Positions 1 to 8,808 of a stretch of 31,814 bases of DNA are shown here, in pieces. The stretch is from DATCVR01 sp036566745. Its GTDB lineage: Bacteria; Actinomycetota; Actinomycetes; Jiangellales; Jiangellaceae. Position 1 is the stretch's first letter. Each line of letters starts with the position of its first letter. The position numbers were made by a program, and so were the translations under genes. The stretch lies in assembly GCA_036566745.1 (NCBI GenBank), contig DATCVR010000360.1:1-31814 (forward strand). Reading direction: 5' to 3'. The notes under the pieces are model-generated. The model saw only the letters and a program-made list of their open reading frames with translations. It was not told where the DNA came from and ran no database searches.

Positions 1-92
1 GCGGGCTTGGCGCGGTCGGCGGTCAGCGGCATCAGCCGCTTGCCCTCACCGCCGGCGAGAACGATGCCGAGGACGTGCGGTCCCTTCGCCAT
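1..92 (-). CDS. glgC: Glucose-1-phosphate adenylyltransferase, N-terminal part (runs off the window)
   Basis: Only the first 30 codons are inside the window. They read MAKGPHVLGIVLAGGEGKRL and then MPLTADRAKPA, the nucleotide-binding N terminus of ADP-glucose pyrophosphorylase (the GGxGxRLxPLT signature followed by the AKPA region). The enzyme makes ADP-glucose from glucose-1-phosphate and ATP for glycogen or maltose-1-phosphate synthesis. The gene diverges from a GNAT gene and glgM; a nearby opposed glgC/glgM pair is common in actinobacteria and supports the call. The ATG has no Shine-Dalgarno, but a TACAGT box lies 6 nt upstream, so a leaderless transcript is likely. The rest of the gene lies beyond the left edge. 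Confidence 0.93.
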   Translation of the reverse strand, partial: MAKGPHVLGIVLAGGEGKRLMPLTADRAKP

Positions 93-98
93 GTCCGC

Positions 99-127
99 AC
101 TGTACGGGCCGCGCGTACGCCACCCAA
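99..127 (-). promoter_or_regulatory. Predicted leaderless promoter of glgC
   Basis: Reading on the minus strand, TTGGGT (122-127) and TACAGT (99-104) are separated by 17 bp. The -10 box ends 6 nt before the ATG at 92, which would place the first transcribed base at or next to the start codon. Seen in sequence; promoter activity is inferred. Confidence 0.55.
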
Positions 128-182
128 GGCATCCCGCGAAAAGGCTGTGTTAAGCATCACGGTCCACGGGAAAGCGGCTGAT

Positions 183-207
183 CGTCACCGTGGTGACGAG
201 TTAACAT
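183..207 (+). promoter_or_regulatory. Promoter of the GNAT gene with a 16-bp palindrome upstream of the -10
   Basis: TAACAT (202-207) lies exactly 6 nt before the GTG at 214, the leaderless pattern used by several genes here. Directly upstream is the palindrome CGTCACCGTGGTGACG (183-198), which fills the usual spacer between -35 and -10 and could be an operator. A related 14-bp stretch, GTTAAGCATCACGG, lies at 149-162 and resembles GTTAACATCACGG at 200-212. Confidence 0.45.
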
Positions 208-213
208 CACGGC

Positions 214-726
214 GTGCCCCACCTTGTTCGGCCCCGCGTCGACGTCCACGCCTCCTGGCTCGCGGCGGTCTCCGAACCCGGGTACGACCCACGATGGGCC
301 GACGAACTCGACGTCTCGGGGTTCGCCGCACCAGCACGTTTCGCGCAGTTCGTCGCGGACCAGCTGAACGACGTCGACGAGCACGCTCCCCGCCCGCGCG
401 GCTTCGTCCCCTCCACCCACCTCTGGTACGTCGACGGCGAGGAGTTCCTCGGCCGCCTCTCGATCCGCCACCGGCTCACGCCGTGGCTGCGCGACTACGG
501 CGGCCACATCGGCTACGACGTGCGGCCCAGCGCACGCGGGCGCGGCTACGCCACGGCGATGCTGCGTGAGTCGCTGCCGTGGTGCGCCGAGCTCGGCATC
601 GACCCGGCGCTGGTCACCTGCGACAGCACCAATGTCGCCTCGCGGAAGGTGATCGAGCGGGCCGGCGGGAAGTTCCAGAACGAGTTCGACACCAAGCTGC
701 GGTTCTGGGTGCCCACCGCTGCCTGA
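214..726 (+). CDS. GNAT family N-acetyltransferase
   Basis: A 170-residue protein with the GNAT core. The acetyl-CoA pyrophosphate-binding motif A is visible as VRPSARGRGYATAML, roughly residues 102-116. A typical distal segment follows (TCDSTNVASRKVIERAGGKF), in which an Asn next to alternative helices ends in the usual GF/GK turn. It should transfer an acetyl group from acetyl-CoA to an amine; the substrate cannot be told. The GTG start is chosen because a TAACAT box ends 6 nt before it and the frame begins there. It sits between divergent glgC and glgM, 20 bp before glgM, but nothing in it points to glycogen metabolism. Confidence 0.85.
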   Translation: MPHLVRPRVDVHASWLAAVSEPGYDPRWADELDVSGFAAPARFAQFVADQLNDVDEHAPRPRGFVPSTHLWYVDGEEFLGRLSIRHRLTPWLRDYGGHIGYDVRPSARGRGYATAMLRESLPWCAELGIDPALVTCDSTNVASRKVIERAGGKFQNEFDTKLRFWVPTAA

Positions 727-734
727 CCGGCGGC

Positions 735-740
735 TACCCT
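735..740 (+). promoter_or_regulatory. -10 box of a predicted leaderless glgM transcript
   Basis: TACCCT at 735-740 is followed by 6 nt (GCCGCC) and the glgM ATG at 747. There is no purine-rich ribosome site before this start. I see no convincing -35. Confidence 0.4.
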
Positions 741-746
741 GCCGCC

Positions 747-1907
747 ATGCGGGTCGGTGTGCTGACGAAGGAGTTCCCGCCGTTCGTCTACGGCGGCGCG
801 GGCGTCCACGTCGACTTCCTGGTGCGTGAGCTGCGCGACCGTCCCGACATCGAGGTCGAGGTCCACGCCGTCGGTTCCCCGCGCGACGGCGCGCACACCT
901 ACCCCGAGGACGATCCGCGCCTGGCCGGGGCCAATCCGGCACTGCGGGTGCTCGGCGCCGACGTCGCGATGGCCGCAGCGCTGGGCGAGGTCGACGTCGT
1001 CCACTCCCACACGTGGTATGCCAACGCCGCCGGGCATCTCGCCGCCCTGCTCTACGACGTCCCGCACGTGGTCACCGCCCACTCGCTCGAGCCGTTGCGC
1101 CCCTGGAAGGCCGAACAGCTCGGCGGCGGCTACCGGCTGTCGAGCTGGATCGAGCGGGCGGCCTACGAAGGGGCAGACGCGGTCATCGCGGTGAGCGAGG
1201 GCATGCGCCGCGACGTCCTCGACGCCTACCCCGGGCTCGATGCCGGGCGGGTCCGGGTCGTGCACAACGGCATCGACACCGACGTCTACCGGCCCGACCC
1301 CGGCACGGACGTGCTGGCGCGGCTGGGCGTCGACCCGACCCGGCCGTACATCACCTTCGTCGGCCGGATCACCCGGCAGAAGGGCGTCCCGCACCTCCTG
1401 CGAGCCGCGCTGGACCTGCCGGCCGAGGTGCAGTTGGTGCTCCTCGCCGGCGCTGCCGACACTCCCGAGCTGGGACGCGAGACCGACGAGCTGGTGGCCC
1501 GGCTGCGCGCCCGGCGCACCGGGGTGATCGTGGTCAGCGAGATGCTCCCCCGGCCCGAGGTCCGCCAGGTGCTCAGCCACGCAGCCGTGTTCTGCTGCCC
1601 CTCGGTCTACGAACCGCTGGGCATCGTCAACCTCGAGGCCATGGCGTGCGAGACCGCGGTGGTCGCCAGCGACGTCGGCGGGATCCCGGAAGTCGTCGAC
1701 GACGGCGTCACCGGGCTGCTGGTTCCGTACGACGCCGCCGAGCCGGAGGGCTTCGAGGCAGGGCTGGCCGAGGCGATGACGCGGCTGGTCGCCGACCCGC
1801 AGACGGCCCGCCGGATGGGCCGGGCCGGACGCGAGCGGGCGATGGCCGACTTCGCCTGGCCGGCCATCGCCGAGCGCACGGTCGAGATCTACCGATCACT
1901 CCGCTGA
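747..1907 (+). CDS. glgM: Glycogen synthase / alpha-maltose-1-phosphate synthase, GT4 family
   Basis: A 386-residue GT-B glycosyltransferase, almost the same length as the mycobacterial GlgM (formerly annotated GlgA, Rv1212c). The N-terminal donor-fold loop KEFPPFVYGGAGVH, the SHTWYAN segment, HNGIDTDVYRPD and the linker GRITRQKGVPHLL are all present. The GT4 E-x7-E nucleotide-sugar motif appears in SVYEPLGIVNLEA near residue 290-300. Known members use ADP-glucose, either to elongate glycogen or to make maltose-1-phosphate for the GlgE pathway; which reaction dominates cannot be read from the sequence. The ATG is chosen because the family N terminus (MRVGVLTKEFPP) begins there; longer in-frame reading upstream belongs to the GNAT gene. 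The partner glgC is at the left edge. Confidence 0.92.
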   Translation: MRVGVLTKEFPPFVYGGAGVHVDFLVRELRDRPDIEVEVHAVGSPRDGAHTYPEDDPRLAGANPALRVLGADVAMAAALGEVDVVHSHTWYANAAGHLAALLYDVPHVVTAHSLEPLRPWKAEQLGGGYRLSSWIERAAYEGADAVIAVSEGMRRDVLDAYPGLDAGRVRVVHNGIDTDVYRPDPGTDVLARLGVDPTRPYITFVGRITRQKGVPHLLRAALDLPAEVQLVLLAGAADTPELGRETDELVARLRARRTGVIVVSEMLPRPEVRQVLSHAAVFCCPSVYEPLGIVNLEAMACETAVVASDVGGIPEVVDDGVTGLLVPYDAAEPEGFEAGLAEAMTRLVADPQTARRMGRAGRERAMADFAWPAIAERTVEIYRSLR

Positions 1908-1975
1908 CGCCCAGCCCGTCAGTCACCTCGCTCCGCGGAAGGCGTGAATGCTCGGCCGGACTCGTGCGTCCACCG

Positions 1976-2389
1976 TCAGATCGCTGCCGCTTCTTGGCCG
2001 TGGACGACCAGCGCGTAGATGATCAGCGCGTCGAGGGCGATGACGATCATCGCCCAGATCGGGTACACAGGCAGGATCGCCAGCTGGGCCAGCAGGTTCA
2101 GCGCCGCGACGATCACGCCGAGGACGCGGCCCCACAGCGCGCCGCTGAGCACGCCGATACCCGCGATCACCAGCAGTCCGCCCACGATCACGTGGATCCA
2201 GCCCCACGTGGTCAGGTCGACCACCAGCACGCCGCCCTCGACGGCGGTGGTGAACGTGTCGTTGAACAGCGCGATCAGACCTTGGAAGGCGTTGAACAGG
2301 CCGATGGTCACCAGCATGATGCCGGCGAACCACACCCATCCGACCCAACCCGTCACGGTCTGGCGTTCGGTCATCGGTCCTGTCGTCAT
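1976..2389 (-). CDS. DUF7144-type small membrane protein
   Basis: A 137-residue protein with four hydrophobic segments: about residues 14-32, 50-72, 76-98 and 105-128. The first is preceded by TERQTVTGWVGWVWFAGIML, which resembles actinobacterial DUF7144 proteins. No function is known to me. It has a strong ribosome site (AAGGAGG, 5 nt before ATG). Its ATG overlaps the stop of the upstream sulP by four bases (ATGA), so it is the last, translationally coupled gene of the GAP-sulP-DUF7144 operon. Confidence 0.82.
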   Translation of the reverse strand: MTTGPMTERQTVTGWVGWVWFAGIMLVTIGLFNAFQGLIALFNDTFTTAVEGGVLVVDLTTWGWIHVIVGGLLVIAGIGVLSGALWGRVLGVIVAALNLLAQLAILPVYPIWAMIVIALDALIIYALVVHGQEAAAI

Positions 2390-4119
2390 GACTCCTCCTT
2401 GTTCCGACTCGCGTTGGTTGGCGAGGTCGTCGGGCGTTCGACGGAGCCGGCGGCTTCGTCGATCGTGGTGAACACGTGGTCGAGCACCGCGGTGTCGCCG
2501 GCCTGGCGCAACACGTCGCGGACCTGACCGATGTCGCGGACGACCAGCAGCCGCCGGCCGTCGCGCTCGAGTTCCTCCGCGGCGTCGCGGAGCATGTCGG
2601 CCGCGGTGACGTCGACCACCGGCACCGTGGAGCAGTCGAGGACCACGGCACGCGCGTCCGTGGCCGCCGCGCGGATCCGCTCGTGCACGGTGTCGGCGTT
2701 GGCGAAGAAGATCCCGCTCTCCACCCGGAGCACCGCCACGCCGGGCTGCGGCAGGTTGCCGGGATGCCGCTCGACGTCGGCCCACTGCCCGCGGGTTCCC
2801 GGCGCCCCGCCCGGAACCCGGCCGAGCACCGCCACGTGCGGCCGCGACGCCCGGTAGAGCAGCAGGACCAACGAGAGCCCGATGCCGACGGCCAGGCCCG
2901 GCAGTGTGCCGAACACGAGCACGCCGAGCAGGGCACCGAGGGCACAGATGAAGTCGGCCCGGGCGGCGTGGCCGTAGATCGAGCTCAGCCGCGCGGTGCT
3001 CACCCGGAACAGCCGTCGCAGCGCCGGGACATCAACCAGCTCGATCACCGCGGCGATCACCACGGCAGCCAGCGCCGACTCGGGCAGCTCCTCGAACAGG
3101 CCGGTCAGGAAGAGCAGCGTCACCACGGTGAGGACGGCCACCACCAGCCCGGACACCTGGGACCGGGCACCCGCGCCGCCGTTGACCGCAGTCTTGGACA
3201 GGCTGCCGTTGACCACCATGCCCGACGTCAGCCCGGCCCCCACGTTCGCGGCGCCGAGCCCGAGCAGCTCGCGATTGGGTTCGATGCGATAGCCGTTGCG
3301 CTGGGCGTAGGTCTTGGCGGCGCCCAGCCCTTCGGCGAAGCCCACGAGCATGATCCCGAACGCTCCGGAGAGCAGCAGGGCCACGTCGCCGGTGCCGACG
3401 CCCGGCAATCCGATCGCCGGGAGCCCCGACTCCACCTCGCCGACGATCGCGACGCCCCGGTCCTCCAGTCCGAACAGCCCGACGGCCGCGATCCCGACCA
3501 ACACCGCCACCAGCGAACCCGGCACCAGTGGCGCCACCCGGCGCAGGACCAGCACCAGCGCGAGGCAGACCGTCCCGATCAGGAGGGTCGCCCCATTCGT
3601 GTCGTCGAGCGAGGTGATCAGCGACCACGTCTGCTCGAAGACGTTGCCCTCGCCGCCCTCGACACCGAACAGCTTCGGCAGCTGCCCGACGATGATGACC
3701 AGCGCCATCCCGACGATGAACCCCTTGAGCACCGGTTCGGAGATGAACTGCGCCAGGAAGCCCAGCCGCAGCAGGCCGGCCACCAGCGCGACCACCCCCA
3801 CGGCGATGGCCAGCGCGGCGGTCAGCTCCGCGTAGTCGGCGCCGTCCGCCGCGGCGATGTCCGCCACCACGCCGGCGGAGAGCGCGGCGGTCGCCGACAT
3901 CGGTCCCACGACGAGGTGGCGCGAGCTGCCGAACAGCGGATACAGGATCAACGCCGGGATCGCGGCATAGAGACCCACCACCGGCGACACCCCCGCGATC
4001 GAGGCGTAAGCCAGCGCCTCCGGGACGAGCACCGCCCAGACCGTCAGGCCGGCGACGACGTCCCCTCGCAGCCACGCCGGTCGATAGCCACGCAACGTCG
4101 GCAGCAACCATCCAGGCAT
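2386..4119 (-). CDS. SulP family anion transporter with C-terminal STAS domain
   Basis: A 577-residue SLC26/SulP permease, complete. The N terminus (LRGYRPAWLRGDVVAGLTVW, then VPEALAYASIAGVSPVVGLY) is the classic SulP signature. A membrane domain of about 12-14 helices reaches roughly residue 430. A cytoplasmic STAS domain follows, visible as GVAVLRVESGIFFANAD and VVLDCSTVPVVDVTAADML, about residues 455-550. Family members carry sulfate, bicarbonate or other anions; sulfate is favoured here only because an arylsulfatase remnant lies in the same block. It follows the GAP gene by 8 bp and overlaps the DUF7144 gene by 4 bp. A second SulP is represented only by a STAS remnant at 9276-9728. Confidence 0.95.
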   Translation of the reverse strand: MPGWLLPTLRGYRPAWLRGDVVAGLTVWAVLVPEALAYASIAGVSPVVGLYAAIPALILYPLFGSSRHLVVGPMSATAALSAGVVADIAAADGADYAELTAALAIAVGVVALVAGLLRLGFLAQFISEPVLKGFIVGMALVIIVGQLPKLFGVEGGEGNVFEQTWSLITSLDDTNGATLLIGTVCLALVLVLRRVAPLVPGSLVAVLVGIAAVGLFGLEDRGVAIVGEVESGLPAIGLPGVGTGDVALLLSGAFGIMLVGFAEGLGAAKTYAQRNGYRIEPNRELLGLGAANVGAGLTSGMVVNGSLSKTAVNGGAGARSQVSGLVVAVLTVVTLLFLTGLFEELPESALAAVVIAAVIELVDVPALRRLFRVSTARLSSIYGHAARADFICALGALLGVLVFGTLPGLAVGIGLSLVLLLYRASRPHVAVLGRVPGGAPGTRGQWADVERHPGNLPQPGVAVLRVESGIFFANADTVHERIRAAATDARAVVLDCSTVPVVDVTAADMLRDAAEELERDGRRLLVVRDIGQVRDVLRQAGDTAVLDHVFTTIDEAAGSVERPTTSPTNASRNKEES

Positions 4120-4127
4120 GGCGGCTC

Positions 4128-4805
4128 CTACCCGGCCAGCCCGGAGATCGCGTCGCCGATCAGCTTGGCGCCGATGACGAGACAGACCGCGGCCATGATC
4201 GCGGCGTTGTGCTCGCCCAGCCACTCCTTCAGACCGCTGAGCAGTTCGTCCGCCCGGGCGCCCATGAAGACGTAGATGACCACCGGGACGGCGATGCCGA
4301 GCGCCCCGACGAGGACGAACACCGCCAGCGCGACGAACTCCTCGCCGGCCGGGATCCCCGTCTCGACGATCGCCGCGGCCGCTCCCAGGGTCAGGACCAG
4401 GTTCTTCGGGTTCACCGCCGACAGCAGGATCGCTGTGCCGGCCGACTTGGGCGCGGTGAACGTGTCGAGAGCCGCCATCCAGCCGGGCATCGTCGCGGGC
4501 TGGCCCTCGCGCGGACGCCCCCGCCAGCTCCGGCCCGCGATCAGGAGCATGAGTACACCGAGCGCCAACTTGACCCACGACACCCACGCCGCGGGGCCGT
4601 CGTCCTCGGTGGTGTCGGTGCCGCTGGTCGCGAGCAGCACGACCGTCCCGACGGCCGCGAGGCCGAACACCCAGCCCAGCAGGAACGCCAGCCCGTTCGT
4701 GCGCGCCCGCGGGGTTCCCAGGATCAGCACGATCGCGATGATCGGCACCGGACTGAGCGCGACCGCCACCGCGAACGGCAGCGTCTGCCCGATCGCCTCA
4801 CCCAT
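4128..4805 (-). CDS. GAP family (Sap/SfLAP-like) membrane protein
   Basis: A 225-residue polytopic protein with about six membrane segments. The N terminus (LPFAVAVALSPVPIIAIVLI) and the mid-protein SAVNPKNLVLTLGAAAAI motif are typical of GAP/Sap proteins, a LysE-like fold named after a mycobacterial sulfolipid-addressing protein. It is probably an exporter, but the cargo is unknown. I chose the ATG at 4805, with GGGGGAG shortly before it, rather than a longer frame beginning at 4883, because the extra 26 residues are low-complexity, charged and lie across the palindrome at 4880-4896. It is the first gene of the operon with sulP and the DUF7144 gene. Confidence 0.85.
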   Translation of the reverse strand: MGEAIGQTLPFAVAVALSPVPIIAIVLILGTPRARTNGLAFLLGWVFGLAAVGTVVLLATSGTDTTEDDGPAAWVSWVKLALGVLMLLIAGRSWRGRPREGQPATMPGWMAALDTFTAPKSAGTAILLSAVNPKNLVLTLGAAAAIVETGIPAGEEFVALAVFVLVGALGIAVPVVIYVFMGARADELLSGLKEWLGEHNAAIMAAVCLVIGAKLIGDAISGLAG

Positions 4806-4878
4806 CGCCACTCCCCCGACCGGGGCCGACGCGGCACGACCCCTGCGGTCATGGTGATCGACTTCGGTGGCGGGAGTC

Positions 4879-4896
4879 CTCACCCGATCCGGGTGA
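4879..4896 (-). promoter_or_regulatory. Palindromic operator candidate, copy 1
   Basis: On the minus strand this reads TTCACCCGGATCGGGTGA: perfect 7-bp arms around a 3-bp centre, with one flanking base. It lies about 75 bp upstream of the GAP start and matches two other copies (8809-8826 and 9680-9697) at every base except the centre. It also starts 8 bp past the stop of the AI-2E-type gene, so a terminator role is an alternative for this copy alone. Confidence 0.7.
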
Positions 4897-4903
4897 AGCC
4901 CGC

Positions 4904-6091
4904 TCAGGCTCCCGGACCTGTCCGGCGGCTCTTCAGTCGAGGGCGAAGGGGCCGCCGCGGCGGAGAGGGAGGCGCGGCCGCCAGGGCGTCCGGGACCGCC
5001 CGACCGGCGATGGCGGCGAGCTCACGCCGGTAGGCGTAGCCGAACACGACCTTGAGGGTGGCCGCGACCGGCAGCGCGATGATCGCCCCCACGAATCCGG
5101 CGACCGCGCCCCCGAACAGCACGGCCAGGAACACGGTGATCGGACTGAGTGACACGGCCGAGGCGAACACCCGGGGCGCCACCAGGAGATTCTCGATCTG
5201 CTGGTACACGATGAAGAAGATCACCACGGCGACCGCGGTGCCGGCCCCGACCGTGAGCGCCACCGCGGTGCAGATGATCGCCCCCAGCGTCGCTCCCACT
5301 TGCGGCACCGCGTCGAGCACGGCCACCACCAGGCTGAGCAGGGCCGGGTACGGCATGCCCACCGCGAGGAAGAAGAGCCCGGAGGCGATCCCCGCGCAGG
5401 CGCAGATGCCGAGCTGGCCGGTGACGTAGCCGCCGATGCGCCGCAGCGACTCGGCGACCACGCGGACCCGCTCCTCGTCGCCTGCCGCGCGGCCCGCGAA
5501 CGCCTTGATCCTCGGCAGCGCCAGCATGAGGTAGACGGTGATCGCGCCGACGGTGAACGCGGTGAAGACGCCGCTCAGCAGGCCGGCCAGGACGCCCAGC
5601 ACGGCGCCGAGCGACTCGGCCGCCAGGCTCGCGAGGTTCTCGATGGCCGCGCGCAGCTCGTCCTGCACCTCCGGGCTGGCGAGGAACTCGGCCAGCGAGG
5701 AATCGCCGAAGCGCACCGCAAGGCGGTCGAGCAGCTCGGGGATGCCGGCCACGAACTCCGCGGTCTGCCCGATCGCCGGACGGATCGCGAGGATCACGAA
5801 CACCGCCAGCCCGATGACGATGGCCAGCACGACGACGAGGACCGCAGAGCCGCGCCGCATCCGTCGCTCGAGCCCCTGGACCAGCGGATCCAGCCCCGCC
5901 GCCAGCAGAAACCCGATGAGCACCATAAGCAGCACGCCGCGGGCGGCCCAGGCGAGGGCGGCCAGCGCGGCGACTCCGATGACCACGGCCGTGGCCTGGG
6001 CGTAGTGCCTCATCGGCGGCAGGAACCGGGGCGGATCGGGCCGGGGCGGCACGGCCTCGCCCACGTCGCGGTCGGAGTCCACCCCGGTCAC
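4904..6091 (-). CDS. AI-2E family transporter (PerM/YdiK-like, UPF0118)
   Basis: A 395-residue membrane protein with the family layout: two to three N-terminal helices (about 32-70 and 80-102), a long amphipathic stretch (roughly 110-170), then about five C-terminal helices. LDAVPQVGATLGAII (the conserved P-x-x-G region) and YQQIENLLVAPRVFASAV-x-LSPITVFLAVLFGG are near-diagnostic. Known members include AI-2 exporters and sodium-proton antiporters; the substrate here is unknown. The start is GTG at 6091, and its GTGA overlaps the stop of the LAL regulator by four bases. The two genes therefore form an operon and the regulator is probably co-transcribed with this transporter. The C-terminal 40 residues are a basic, Pro-rich tail. 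Confidence 0.88.
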   Translation of the reverse strand: MTGVDSDRDVGEAVPPRPDPPRFLPPMRHYAQATAVVIGVAALAALAWAARGVLLMVLIGFLLAAGLDPLVQGLERRMRRGSAVLVVVLAIVIGLAVFVILAIRPAIGQTAEFVAGIPELLDRLAVRFGDSSLAEFLASPEVQDELRAAIENLASLAAESLGAVLGVLAGLLSGVFTAFTVGAITVYLMLALPRIKAFAGRAAGDEERVRVVAESLRRIGGYVTGQLGICACAGIASGLFFLAVGMPYPALLSLVVAVLDAVPQVGATLGAIICTAVALTVGAGTAVAVVIFFIVYQQIENLLVAPRVFASAVSLSPITVFLAVLFGGAVAGFVGAIIALPVAATLKVVFGYAYRRELAAIAGRAVPDALAAAPPSPPRRPLRPRLKSRRTGPGA

Positions 6092-8703
6092 AGCAGGCCG
6101 AGGTGGCGAGCCTGGTCCACCGCCTCACGCCGGGTGGCGGCGCCGAGCTTGCGGTACACCGCCTTGAGGTGGGTCTTGACGGTATTGACACTCACGACAT
6201 GGGCGTCGGCGATCTCGCGCAGCGACAACAACGACGGCAGGTCGCGTAGCAGGTCGAGCTCGCGCGCGGTCAGCGACTCGGCCTCGCTTCCGAGGTCGGT
6301 GCCCGAGTCCGGATCGGCACCGACCGCCAGGACGTCGGCGACGAAGTCCTCGTAGCCCGCGAACCGGCCCCGGTTGCGCACGAGCAACGAGCGCACCCGC
6401 GGCGTGGCATCGGCGAGACAGCGGGTCATGCCGAGCGGGGCCGCCATCTCGAGCGCCCGCCGGACGGCGGCATGGGCCCGCGCGGGCTCGCCGGCATGGT
6501 CGGCGACATGTGCCGCGCAGACCTGGGCCGTGATCCGGGACGACACCGCCAGGCACTCCTCCTCACCGGCGAGAACCGGCGCCAGCTCCACCCGGGCAGC
6601 GGACTCGCGGCCCTGGCGAACGTGGACCGTGGCCCGCAGGACGCGCACGTCGGCGGCGTCGGCACCGAGCACGATCGAGGCCCGCTCGACCACGTCCGCG
6701 GCCCAGCCCAGGTCCCCGCGCCGCTGCGCCAGACCGAGCTCGACACCGAAGGCCGTGGCCACGCACGACGGAGGCATCCGCTCCCAGGAGCCGGTCGCGG
6801 CCCGCAGCGCCTCGACCGTGCGAGGACGCGGCACCGCGGCCGTGCTGGCGGCGATGGTGGTGATCGAGCTCATGAACCCGGCCACAGTGGTGGTCAGCGG
6901 GTCCCAACCCGGCTCCACCATGCTCGCGGCCACCGCCGCGCTGGTCGCCGCCGTGGGCTCGTCGCAGGATTGCCAGGCGACCAGCGCCAGGGCGGCGTGG
7001 GCGAACGCCACGCCCGGGAGCGAGGTCCAGCCATGGGTCGCGGCGAACTCGACGGTCTCGTCGGCACGTTCGGCCATCGCGACCACGTCGCACCGGATCG
7101 CGGCCACCGCACAGAGCTGGGCCATGCACTCGAGCAACAGGTGGTCGTGGCCGTCGCGGCGCGCGAGGCGGCTCACGGCGATCAGCCCGGACTCGGCGCG
7201 CGCATAGTCGCCCATGGGAGCCCAGGCGCAGGCCTGTGCCGTCGAGGCCAGCAGCTGGACGTCCGGGTCGACCGCCAGGCGTCCCCCCAGGGCCGACAGC
7301 AGCTCGGCGATACGTTCCGGCGGCTCGCCGCCCAGGCACGACGCGCCCAGAGCGGCAGCGGCACGGATCACCCCGAAGTCCGGGTCGGCGTCGAGGGAGG
7401 GATCGCGCGACGCCGCGTCGAGTTCACGGCAGGCAGCGGCGTGGTCACGATCGGAGAGGGCGACGAGCGCGGCCACCAGCGGCACTGCGCCGTCGCGCCG
7501 CACCTCGGGCGGCAAGTGGTCGATCAGGGGCCGGACCGCGTCGGGGCCGTCGGCGAGCAGTATCCGGACGCCATGGCGGCCGATCAGCTGAACTGCCCGC
7601 GGCCAGTCGTCACCTGCCACGGCATGTTCGATCGCGGCAGCCGGGCGCCCGGTCCGGGCGAACCACTCGGCTGCGGCGACGTGCATCCGAGTGCGCTGGC
7701 CGACGTCGCGACGGGCCGACTCGGCCAGTAAGTAGGTGCGGAGCAACGGGTGACAGGCGTAGGCACCGGGTAGGTGAGCCACCGGCTGGACCAGCGCGTT
7801 GTCGGCTTCGAGCCGGTGGAGCAGCTGTCCCGCATCGGTGCGGCCGGAGAGCCATCCGGCCAGCTCGGCGTCGACGACGCCGACGACGGCGGTCGCGAGC
7901 AACAGGTCGAGGACCTCCGGGCGGATCCGCCACAGCACCTCGGAGACGAGGTAGTCCGCCACGGCATGATCGTCGCCGGCGAAGTTCGCGACGAACTTCG
8001 CCGGATCGTCCTCGTGGACCAGTGCCGCGGCCGCCAGCATGAGCCCCGCCGCCCACCCCTCCGTCCGTTCGAGCAGGACGTCGACGTCGGCGTCGTCGAG
8101 GTGCACGTCGTGACCGCTGAGCAGCGCTTCGGCTTCGTCGCGCTCGAAGGCGAGATCGGCCATCCGGACCTGGCTGGCCAGGCCGTCGAGCTGCAGGCGG
8201 GGCAGGAAGGCCGGCAAGGTGAACCGCGCGCCGACGACGATGCGGAACCGGGCGGATGCGCGGCCGGTCAGCGCCGCGAGCGCCTCGAGAGCCGCCTTGC
8301 CCGCGAGGTCGTGTGCGTCGTCGATGACCAGCCACAGTGGACGATCCAGCGACTCGACCGCCGCGCTGAGCGCGCCCGCGACCCCCTGGGCACCACCCCG
8401 CCCCAGCCGTCGCAACCCACCGAGCGCCGCGGCCGGGTGACTTTCCTCCGCCGCCGCCCGGATCGCCGCGATGACGTCCGGCAACAGGGCCTTGGGGGCG
8501 TCGCCGCGCTCGACGTTCACCGAGGCGACGAGCTCTCCCCTGGCCATGCGCCGCTGCGACCACTGCCGCAGCAGGGTGGACTTCCCGGAACCAGCAGGCG
8601 CCGACACCACGATCACGCGCACGCCGCGCTCGACGTCAGTCTCGATCCGGTCGAGGAGCCGGCCGCGCTCGACCGACGGCATCTGGGGCACGCTGACCGG
8701 CAC
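6088..8703 (-). CDS. LuxR-family transcriptional regulator with AAA/NACHT-like ATPase (LAL, MalT-like)
   Basis: An 871-residue one-component regulator. The N terminus has a P-loop, APAGSGKST (about 35-43), and a Walker B, WLVIDDAHDL (near 125). A winged-helix and TPR-like helical middle (about 300-800) follows, in the manner of MalT. The C-terminal LuxR helix-turn-helix is in the last 60 residues (LTARELDLLRDL, LREIADAHVVSVNTVKTHLK). In MalT-type proteins ligand and ATP drive oligomerisation and DNA binding. The GTG start at 8703 has AAAGGA 7 nt upstream. The gene heads an operon with the AI-2E-type transporter, and a conserved palindrome lies 106 bp upstream. It is the natural candidate to bind all three palindromes. 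The inducer is unknown. Confidence 0.92.
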   Translation of the reverse strand: MPVSVPQMPSVERGRLLDRIETDVERGVRVIVVSAPAGSGKSTLLRQWSQRRMARGELVASVNVERGDAPKALLPDVIAAIRAAAEESHPAAALGGLRRLGRGGAQGVAGALSAAVESLDRPLWLVIDDAHDLAGKAALEALAALTGRASARFRIVVGARFTLPAFLPRLQLDGLASQVRMADLAFERDEAEALLSGHDVHLDDADVDVLLERTEGWAAGLMLAAAALVHEDDPAKFVANFAGDDHAVADYLVSEVLWRIRPEVLDLLLATAVVGVVDAELAGWLSGRTDAGQLLHRLEADNALVQPVAHLPGAYACHPLLRTYLLAESARRDVGQRTRMHVAAAEWFARTGRPAAAIEHAVAGDDWPRAVQLIGRHGVRILLADGPDAVRPLIDHLPPEVRRDGAVPLVAALVALSDRDHAAACRELDAASRDPSLDADPDFGVIRAAAALGASCLGGEPPERIAELLSALGGRLAVDPDVQLLASTAQACAWAPMGDYARAESGLIAVSRLARRDGHDHLLLECMAQLCAVAAIRCDVVAMAERADETVEFAATHGWTSLPGVAFAHAALALVAWQSCDEPTAATSAAVAASMVEPGWDPLTTTVAGFMSSITTIAASTAAVPRPRTVEALRAATGSWERMPPSCVATAFGVELGLAQRRGDLGWAADVVERASIVLGADAADVRVLRATVHVRQGRESAARVELAPVLAGEEECLAVSSRITAQVCAAHVADHAGEPARAHAAVRRALEMAAPLGMTRCLADATPRVRSLLVRNRGRFAGYEDFVADVLAVGADPDSGTDLGSEAESLTARELDLLRDLPSLLSLREIADAHVVSVNTVKTHLKAVYRKLGAATRREAVDQARHLGLL

Positions 8704-8808
8704 GTCGGGTCCTTTCCCCCGAAACGACCACTAAGCCGCAACGGTAGTGGAGCCCGGCGATCTTCATCATCAAAACGGACAATTTTCGGATCGATCCAGG
8801 CCCTCACC

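Noticed and set aside
2476..4275. 599-residue open frame on the plus strand opposite sulP and GAP
   Set aside because: Its translation is rich in His, Arg, Gln and Asp with no domain; the minus strand encodes clear SulP and GAP proteins. It is a GC-driven antisense frame.
4806..4883. N-terminal extension of the GAP protein
   Set aside because: The extra residues are charged and low-complexity, overlap a conserved palindrome, and a Shine-Dalgarno lies before the shorter ATG.
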